This document shows positions 57,110 to 64,000 of a stretch of 64,000 nucleotides of DNA, piece after piece. Numbering within the stretch: position 1 is the first letter of the stretch; each line of letters opens with the position of its first letter. The notes below the pieces were generated by a model that made no database searches, had not been told where the DNA came from, and worked only from the letters and a program-made list of their open reading frames with translations. Source of the stretch: Takakia lepidozioides (Eukaryota; Streptophyta; Takakiopsida; Takakiales; Takakiaceae); contig CM060732.1 of NCBI GenBank assembly GCA_030704615.1, forward strand, positions 73,637,053 to 73,701,052. Direction: 5' to 3'. Made by a program: the position numbers and the translations under genes.

Positions 57110-57475
57110 TTTGAAAGTGTAAGGGTTACACTATGTAAGAGTTACACTGACTAGGACAAGACAGTGGTTCGGATTACACGATGTGGGTTACACCACCCTG
57201 TTAGAGACAGTAGTTTGCAATGGGTTACACTACCTGGGTTACACTAGTGAGATTACACAACGAGAGGGTAACAAATCTAGGGTAACACAACGAGGGATAA
57301 CATTAGGGGTACACTGATTACAGGGTTACATACTCCGAGGGTTACACTGATTACAGGGTTACACACAACGAGGGTTACACTGAGTACAGGGTTCCACATA
57401 ACGAGGGTTACACTGATTACAGGATTACACACAAAGGGGTTACACGACGAGAGGGGTGACAGTGGATGGAGTAAC
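57110..57475 (+). repeat. GGGTTACAC array inside an intron of the Ulp1 gene
   Basis: The + strand carries repeated GGGTTACACTGATTACAG-like units, most regular at about 57330-57430. It lies in the intron between exon C (low end 57482) and exon D (high end 57064). Confidence 0.85.
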
Positions 57476-58377
57476 ACTTACAGAGATACCAAGGCACTAC
57501 AGACCCAAGGTCTCTCATATACTGGATGCCCAAACGCGCATTGAAGTCCATTTCTGTTGGTGATTCGCTGAAGAGGCCACAACACCAAAGCTGGATAAAC
57601 GATTCTTTCTGATGGATCGCAAAGTGATGGGCGGCGCGACGATGGCTTGCCTTGCAAAACTGTATAGCTCCGTTGATCTTAACTGACCTGTCACCCCACT
57701 CTTCTGTACTCAAACTCGATCTTAAGTCCTCGAGCTCAGAATCCAAGGTTGCAATTCCGTCACCAGGTTGTGCAAAGTACATTAGACTAAAGCCGTAATA
57801 CTCATCGACCAGGTCCTTCACCTTTGAGGCCGTAAGAGCACTTTCCAGAAGGTCAGTCGTGAACCCCAACCTGGGATGCGTTTGGGAAACTGACCTGCCA
57901 TGATTTCTTACAACGTTGTGGGCCAGAATTCTCAAAAAGAGTGGTGGCGGTCCAATGTGCGGTTTGGTGAGATTCTCCATTTGACTAATCAATCCTTCCG
58001 CAAAATCGCGAGTGAATTCCAACGGATCTGGAACAACCAAACCTTTGATTCCATCTACAGTAATAGTGATGACAAGAGGATTTGAAGCATCGTCAAGGTC
58101 GGTATTGCCAACAGCTGGTTCGTCCATCGTGTCATCATCATGTGGGCTTGGCTCTCTCGATGGACTCGTGTAAGTCTCCCACCTTTTTTCTTTTTCTGCT
58201 TTGGCATGTCAGGATGCCCAATGCTCTCCAAATACTCCTTCACCCGATTCAATTCCTCTATCATTAACGGGCCATGATCCGGCTGGGCTGTAAACGCCTT
58301 GTGGGCAGCAACAACACTGTCCATATCATCGCTTGTAAGATGATGTCGAGCTCCCTGCGCAATACGGCGTGAGGGGT

Positions 58378-58590
58378 TATTCTAGAGAAAAAGGTTACAG
58401 CACGAGGGGTTACACATGAAAAATGGGAGGTGTAACCCATTTTCATGGGTGGAAAAATGGGTGGGCTACACGGGGTTACTCAGAGGTGGGTTATACACCA
58501 TAGGGATTTTTAAAAGGGGTCCTCTGTAGGTGGGTTACACGCCACAGGAGAGACAGGGGGGGTAACACAAAGGGTTACACGGATAGACAA
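58378..58590 (+). repeat. GGGTTACAC motif cluster in the first intron of the Ulp1 gene
   Basis: Scattered GGGTTACAC, GGGTTACACATG and GTAACCC copies fill the intron between exon A (low end 58634) and exon B (high end 58381). Confidence 0.75.
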
Positions 58591-59724
58591 CAGCCCGAAA
58601 TTTGAGAAACAGAGAAATGGCAGGGAATCTAACTTGATTGTCCGTCGATAGAACCCAACTTGATTTTGTAGCTGTCGCATGGACTGTACCCTCGCCTCGC
58701 GCAACAAATTCTTGGAATGCCGGCCAAAACCCCTTCTCATTGACATTCGGAAATGGGAACTGAGGAATAAGGCCATGCGGTAGCAGAAGGATTGAGCCTG
58801 GAGTTCGCTTTCGCAAGATGAACCTTGAGCTCCGGTTTCCCCAGTTTCCAATGTTGATTTTCTTTGCAATAGGGACAGGTAGAGGCGGGCTCAATCGCCG
58901 CTTGTCTCTCTCGTTAGGAACCTGCCGAACAGAAGGACCAGGGACAGAAACAGCAGGAGCACCAGAAGATGGAACCTTTGTAGCAGAAGTAGCCAAAGAA
59001 GGTACAACAGCAGGCACTTCAATAGGATCTGCAATCTCACCCAAAGCCACCCTATTTTGCAGAATCCATGCATGATATGCATGAACAGAAGAAGCTGGAA
59101 CAGAATTCACCACATTTTCAACAGCCATGGCATGCTTGAGCTCCGCATCAGAAAACGGTTTTGTTCCTTTCGGTCTGGCCATACATGCGGCCGTTCCATC
59201 GACGATATGCCGATTCAATCTGCTTCTATCTACCTTTACTTGCCCACAGTAAGGACATTTGAACTTAGGCCGGCCCTTTGCTCCCTCCACCTTGGCCTCT
59301 CTACACCTGGTGCGGCAGTACGCGATCATTGTAGCATGCTCATGCTCAGTGTACTAGAAGCGAACTCGTTCGCCATCCCTCTTCAAGTGATCAAATGGAA
59401 TAATAGCCTCTCCAGGGAACATATAACAATCAGCCATGGCAAAAGAAAAAGCTGACAGAAGAGAAGAGAAGAACAAGAGCAAGACAAGACCAAGAGAATT
59501 CCGAAGAACCCACAGCAGGGAGCACGCACAGCAAGGAGTGCAGGAAGAATAGGAAATGGCTGCGAGAAGGGAAAAACTGAACAATGATCAAAGAACGAAG
59601 AACGAAGCTAGCTAAATGTCACCCGTAAGGCACGTCGGTTAAGCGACAGACGGCGGTTCATTAAAATCTGGCGGCTTGCAATCAACTATATCTGTACCGA
59701 CTCACACGTGTATGAGCTGCAATC

Positions 59725-60180
59725 CCGGTGTCACCCGGAATAGCGGAGTGTAACCCGTAACCCTACACTTGTGAGCGCGACGAACCAGCCGTTACCCGCA
59801 TGCGAGACACGTCGAGTGTAACCCTCCGTCATGTACCCACATATGATGTAACCCTTCGTCACAACCTCATGTACCCCTAGTCTATGTGACTCCCGAACAC
59901 AACATCGATGTAACCCTGTCATATCAAACCATTAGTATGCAACCTCCAGGTAAACATGGTCAACGTAACGCCCCACCCATGTAACCCTAGCCTATGTGGC
60001 TCCGCGAGCGCAACATCCACGTAACCCATCAAACATGTCAACCCCATCTAAACCTCCATTACTAAACCGTCTACCAAGCCACCATGTATTGAGAAAGAAA
60101 ACACCGTGTAACCCCCTGTGTGTAACCATAGCACACATGACGCAGTCATATAAACCATCAGACATGTAACCGGTTGACAG
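59725..60180 (+). repeat. TGTAACCC motif cluster upstream of the Ulp1 gene
   Basis: The + strand again has TGTAACCC/GTAACCCT copies at irregular spacing (for example near 59749, 59817, 59848, 59910, 59980 and 60108). Orientation is opposite to the blocks on either side at 57-58.6 kb and 60.7-61.9 kb. The Ulp1 promoter should lie in or next to it. Confidence 0.8.
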
Positions 60181-60234
60181 TGCTTGCAGAACACGCATGA
60201 TTCGATACGTATTGCATCCATAATAGCGATGAGT

Positions 60235-60470
60235 AGGCTGCCCCGGCTGGTGTGTAAACAAAAGATACACGAGAGGAGAGTGAATGGGCACCCCGTCAAA
60301 TGAGCGGCTGCTTGCATGGCTAGACCGAAAGAAACAAAACCCTTTCCTAATGCGGATATCAGGAATACCATAGCCATCGGGGACGGTAACAAAACAACAA
60401 GAATGACATTGAGAAAGAAAAAAGATAGAGACAACCGTATCAATCATAGAGAAAACCGTAGTAATAGATT
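60235..60470 (+). pseudogene. inverted, diverged copy of the zinc-finger exon
   Basis: A + strand frame reads CKQKIHERRVNGHPVK, stop, AAACMARPKETKPF and NADIRNTIAIGDG. It aligns with the minus-strand exon A of the Ulp1 gene (CGQVKVDRSRLNRHIVDG, then AACMARPKGTKPF). It is a decayed copy in the opposite orientation, with an internal stop and the finger's second His replaced by surrounding changes. Confidence 0.65.
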
Positions 60471-60724
60471 TGCCGGATCGCTGCGCGGAAAGCGTTGTCT
60501 TGCATGCTGCTGGGATGACGATACTGAACTGAATGAACTACAAATCTTGCGCATTGATGTGTGAAGCCGATTGGGCGCCATGGGAATTGCAGAAAGCTGA
60601 TGCCCCAAAGCAAAAAAACGAGCAAGCTAGGAATCTGAAAAACGGATGGAGAGAGCAAATTAGGGTTTTGGCCTCCATTTCAACCTCTATTCGGCCGTCG
60701 GATAGTTTACACGTGTATGATGTA

Positions 60725-61938
60725 CACGAGGCGGAGTTACAGAGGGTTACATGGGTTACAGAGGGTCACAGAGGGTTACATGGGGGTGAGGGTGACACTC
60801 TGCGGTGTTACAGAGGGATACACAGGTTACAGAGGATTACATAGGTTACAGAGGGTCACAGAGGGTTACGTGGAGTGAGGGTTATATTCTGCGGTGTTAC
60901 AGAGAATTACATGGGTTACAGAGGCTTACACCTGGTGAGGGTTACAGAGGGTCACAGAGGGTTACATGGGGGTGAGGGTTACACTCTGCGGTATTACAGA
61001 GGGTTCATGGGTTACAGAGGTTTACACCTGGTGAGGGTTACAGAGGGTTACATGGAGTGAGGGTTACATAGGGGTGAGGGTGACACTCTGCGGCGTTACA
61101 GAGGGTTACATGGGTTACAGAGGGTTACATGGATTACAGAGGGTTACATGGGGGTGAGGGTGACACTCTGCAGTGTTACAGAGGGATACACGGGTTACAG
61201 AGGGTTACATGGGTTACAGAGGGTTACACTTGGTGAGGGTTATAGAGGGTCATAGAGGGTTACATGGGTTATAGAGGGTCACAGAGGGTTACATGGGGGT
61301 GAGGGTGACACTCTGCGGTGTTACAGAGGGTTACATGGTGGTGAGGGTTACAGGGGGTTACAGTGGGTTACAGGTGAGGGTTACATGGTGAGGGTTACAA
61401 AGGGTCATGGGGTTACAAAGGGTCATGGGGTTACATGGGTTACAGAGGGTTACATGGGTTAAGAGGGTCACAGAGGATTACATGGGTTGCAAAGTTTTAC
61501 AGAGGGTTACATGGAGTGAGGGTTACATAGGGGTGGGGATGACACTTTGCAGTGTTACAGAGGGTTACATGGTAGTGAGGGTCACAGAGGGTTAAATGGG
61601 TTACAGAGGGTCACAGAGGGTTACATGGGTTACAGAGGGTCACAAAGGGTTACATGGGTTACAAAGGGTTACAAAGGGTTACATGGAGTGAGGGTTACAT
61701 AGGGGTGAGGGTGACACTCTGCGGTGTTACAGAGGGTTACATGGTGGTGAAGGTTACACTTGGTGAGGGTTACAGAGGGTCACAGAGGGTTACATGGAGT
61801 TAGGATTTCATAGGGGTGAGGGTGACATTCTGCGGTGTTACAGAGGGTTACATGGTGGTGAGGGTTACAAAGGGTTACATGGAGTGAGGGTTACATAGGG
61901 ATGAGGGTAACACTATGCGGTGTTACAGAGGGTTATGT
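60725..61938 (+). repeat. GGGTTACA higher-order tandem array (right block)
   Basis: The + strand is built from GAGGGTTACATGGGTTACA-like units. About ten longer units contain GTGAGGGTGACACTCTGCGG followed by TGTTACAGAGGG, starting near 60786, 60875, 60971, 61074, 61153, 61298, 61531, 61705, 61815 and 61908. It stops abruptly at about 61938 in unrelated sequence. Long frames across it come from the repeat and are not genes. Confidence 0.93.
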
Positions 61939-62605
61939 CACGGACATAGCCTAGAAGAACTTACCAGGAATAAATACCAGAAATTATCCATTATTCCTAT
62001 TATCTTCCGATATATGGTGACGTACAAAGTGGCACAAATAGCCGATCAATTTACATTTTGGGGCCGGGCTGCATGCACGGGCGGGCTGCCCTAGAGCCGG
62101 GCAATTGGGACCAGATCCTTTTCGAGGTGCCATGCCCAGGCCGCTACAGTACTCTCATCATGATAGCGGGATAATTCACAGGGCGGCAGGGCATGCCCAA
62201 CTGAACCGGCAAATCGCAGATATCATAACGGGGCACCGCCACTTCGTGCATGTCAGTAAACGGGTCCTCAACTTGCTGACTGGAGAACGTCTGTCACTCC
62301 GTTGCAAGGGAAACTCCGCTTCAAGGTTTTTAGTCGGTGCTCTTCTTTCCAATTCCACACCACCTTCTTCAATCTTTGCGTTCCTCTCCTGTTTTTGTTT
62401 TGATTCTCCACTGCAATCACACGCCACATTTTCATGTATTTCGTTTCTGTCACCGCAACATTTCCTCTCCAAGCATTTATTGCTCAATTCCCTCGTCTCC
62501 GGGAATTTTGTTAGCAAATTAAAGTGCAATTGTAGCGATCCTTCATTCAGCAGACATTTGCACTTGTCCCATTGAATCATTCCCTGTTAGGTACAGAGGA
62601 TAGCC
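61939..62605. other. unassigned region right of the motif array
   Basis: Open frames of 134-156 codons overlap on opposite strands at 62105-62580, so at most one can be real. Neither shows a domain I recognise. The minus frame has several Cys residues. I leave the region unassigned. Confidence 0.4.
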
Positions 62606-62610
62606 CCAGA

Positions 62611-62895
62611 TCCTATCAAGAGTTCAATGATTCGTTGAGAGAGCAGCAATGGAGGCTTGTTTACAACTCAAGGTCCTATCAAGAGTTCAATGCTAATTCG
62701 TTGAGAGAGCTGGGAGGCAATGGAGATTGTTTACTTGACTCAAGGTCCTATCAAGAGTTCAATGCTAATTAGAGCAGGAAAGCAATGGAGGATTGTTTAC
62801 ATCTCAAGGTCCTATCAAGAGTTCAATGCTAATTCGTTGAGAGAGCAGGGAAGCAATGGAGGATTGTTTACAACTCAAGGTCCAATCAAGAGTTC
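62611..62895. repeat. 63-72-bp tandem repeat, five units
   Basis: Units begin TCCTATCAAGAGTTCAATG at 62611, 62674, 62746 and 62810, with a diverged fifth (TCCAATCAAGAGTTCAGT) at 62881. They also share TTCGTTGAGAGAGCAGG and GCAATGGAGGATTGTTTAC. The array lies directly downstream of the methylesterase exon. Confidence 0.9.
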
Positions 62896-62896
62896 A

Positions 62897-63117
62897 GTAC
62901 TTGGCAGGGAGGTGAATATTTCCATCAGAGGCTGATCGTAGTCCGATATATTTTTTATACTCTCACACTTGGCGGTGTGGATTCCGCAAGTAGCCAGATC
63001 AACAGTTGTTGCTTTATGTCCTGCACGCTGCAGTAGGTCCACTGTTTTGTACCAGCACCATGCGCCATGGCTCCCTCCATGCACGACTACAAAGTGGTGG
63101 GGTCCTTCGCTCCCCAT
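62897..63117 (-). pseudogene. methylesterase-like alpha/beta hydrolase, first exon only
   Basis: The minus frame from ATG 63117 starts MGSEGPHHFVVVHGGSHGAW, then CWYKTVDLLQRAGHKATTVD, LATCGIH and SDYDQPLMEIFTSLP. This is the N-terminus of the plant methylesterase/hydroxynitrile-lyase family: the HG oxyanion motif, the WCWYK helix, and the end of the first exon. A donor (CCAA then GTACTG) lies near 62908. The following exons, with the GHSLGG nucleophile Ser and the catalytic Asp and His, are not found anywhere to the left. The gene is therefore cut short, or the rest lies beyond a large insertion. Family members hydrolyse methyl esters of hormones such as salicylate or jasmonate; the substrate here is unknown. 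Confidence 0.65.
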
Positions 63118-63690
63118 CCTAGCTGTGCGAGTCGAGAACCAAGTATGGTGCAATCTGTCTAGTCTAAGCACTTGACAAAACGGATAAATAGAAGTATTTC
63201 CTTGGCTCTCTACAGGTAGTTGAATTTTTTGAACAGATTTGTGTCTCTAGATCATCTCTCTCTGTCTCACCAAGGTAAGCTACAGGCAACAACATGTGCT
63301 CAATTTCAGTTAGCACTAAACAATTCAAATTCAAGCTCGAAGCATGGTGCAGGTCATCAGAAGAGGCCGTAGTGCGAGGTGTCAGGACAGAGACACACTT
63401 CAGGATCAAAGCTTTTTAAGCTACACAAAGCTCCCCGGGAGTTGAATCACAATTGCTCCTCCAAGATGTGGTGTTGTATAGTACCATTGAAACCACTGGA
63501 AAAGCTTGAAAGTTAGAAGATTCTTGGCACTGATCATGGAACACTACTAACGGCGCCATTCCTGTGAAAAGAGTCCTTCAGGAAAAATCGACTGCCCTGG
63601 TCCTCACGCACTATCGATCGGTTCGAGAGCTGTATATTCGTAGCTGCGTCTTCCGCGCCGATAGTCTTGCAATGTCTGACAAGCGCTTTT
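63118..63690. other. 5' flank of the methylesterase exon
   Basis: No gene is supported. Short frames on both strands lack domains. Confidence 0.35.
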
Positions 63691-64000
63691 ATTGAGGACA
63701 TCGTCACCTCCGTCCATGTTGTCAAACCAGAACAAAAGACGATGTCGAGGTGAACGAGTCAATCTTAGCAACACCAAGATCATGGTTTTCAATGGCCAGG
63801 CGGACCGCAGATCCATCTTCAACCAACAGAAAATTGAATTGTCAAATCATACCGGTATCTGGGTCTGGTTATCCACTCTCCAAAATTCCAGTTTGCAGCA
63901 ACTGCCCAAGACAGATTGACGAAGGGCAAGGCGGATGCAGGCCAAATGCAAACAGATACATCTGGGCCACCCCACCAAACCAAAAAGTGGCTATTTGACA
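63690..64000 (+). pseudogene. possible reverse-transcriptase fragment
   Basis: The + frame near 63755-63800 reads RVNLSNTKIMVFNGQADRR. It resembles the VNLSKTKVMVF block downstream of the catalytic motif in LINE-type reverse transcriptases. A frame change near 63890 is followed by FAATAQDRLTKGKAD, like the next conserved helix. It is partial and runs off the window end. Confidence 0.4.

Larger units (their letters stand above)
53739..59443 (-). pseudogene. transposon-type Ulp1 (C48) cysteine protease gene with zinc finger
   Basis: Minus-strand exons: A about 59443-58634, B from 58381, C to 57482, D 57064 to about 55850, E about 55850-55500, F to 55278, G 54767-54369, H 54159-53739 (TAA stop). 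A to B, C to D, F to G and G to H have agreeing phases. Exon A has a CxxC...H...C finger (CPYCGQVKVDRSRLNRHIVD, then a Cys). D and E carry Gly-Asp-Thr/Gly-Tyr-Thr repeats. H holds the C48 triad: DHWSVAVLERRGRIIHLDSH (His, Asp) and QQWSCWECGYYALCF (Gln, Cys). All are intact. Ulp1-like proteases cleave SUMO; transposon versions occur in MULEs such as KAONASHI. Breaks: an in-frame TAG near 59355 between ERVRF and YTEHEH, a frame change in the Lys/A-run near 58190, and changes around 55850 and 55520. Translation from MIAYC (59329) would avoid the TAG. Confidence 0.72.

Noticed and set aside
60749-61595. Plus-strand proteins rich in GYTWVTEGHRGLHG-type repeats
   Set aside because: They are translations of the tandem array with no start context or domain.
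60725-61938. Telomere or interstitial telomere repeat
   Set aside because: Each unit contains GGGTTA, a rotation of TTAGGG, but always followed by CA and never in uninterrupted hexamers. Plant telomeres are usually TTTAGGG. It is a different satellite.
60725-61938. CRISPR array
   Set aside because: Repeats are short, variable and without unique spacers, and this is eukaryotic DNA.
60725-61938. Strong G-quadruplex locus
   Set aside because: GGG runs are separated by about 8-9 bases, longer than typical stable loops, so folding is uncertain without a test.
62105-62580. 156-codon (+) or 134-codon (-) gene
   Set aside because: The two frames lie over each other and neither resembles a known family; one or both are chance.

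Overview
This is nuclear DNA of a land plant. It carries plant-type families (an F-box protein like Arabidopsis At5g39250, an ER M28 metallopeptidase, a TBC Rab-GAP, an ARM/BTB protein like At1g04390, DYW-type PPR genes, a methylesterase exon) split by GT-AG introns. Low gene density, long introns, abundant decayed transposons and the style of the PPR-DYW repeats suggest a seed-free plant with a sizeable genome (fern, lycophyte or moss). That placement is inference. No organelle, bacterial or viral gene content is seen.

Layout: 1-119, possible 3' end of an unknown + strand gene. 1474-2244, intronless F-box gene (+). 3266-14883, a very large multi-exon gene (-) for an unrecognised protein of roughly 2,300 residues. 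15832-18555, intronless ER metallopeptidase gene (+), divergent from the large gene. 19.9-21.1 kb, tandem repeats: a perfect 78-bp duplication and a ~110-bp minisatellite. 22006-26990, TBC Rab-GAP gene (-), about a dozen exons.

27-41 kb is a graveyard. It holds a Crypton-like tyrosine-recombinase fragment, three degenerate PPR-DYW copies (27.85-28.5, 29.55-34.04, 35.43-37.67 kb) whose ~300-bp PPR triplets repeat almost like a satellite, and a head-to-head palindrome of an LTR-retrotransposon gag fragment (40.06-40.88 kb).

41.3-48.9 kb is an apparently intact ARM-repeat/double-BTB gene (+) with a LINE remnant in its large intron. 51.0-62.0 kb is the most unusual part. A decayed Mutator-like transposase with a SWIM zinc finger (+) is followed by a divergent, multi-exon Ulp1-type cysteine-protease gene (-) with an N-terminal zinc finger. 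From 52.3 to 61.95 kb the DNA is saturated with a short motif, GGGT(T/G)ACA(C) or its complement. It fills flanks and introns and even part of the coding sequence, where it encodes Gly-Asp-Thr / Gly-Tyr-Thr repeats. Its orientation changes in blocks. The right edge is a 1.2-kb higher-order array.

62.6-63.1 kb holds the first exon of a methylesterase-like alpha/beta hydrolase (-) whose later exons are not found, beside a 63-72-bp tandem repeat. The last 300 bases resemble a reverse-transcriptase fragment.

Exon boundaries were placed by hand from ORFs, splice-site consensus and phase agreement. Where phases agree at both ends the models are fairly secure; otherwise this is stated.
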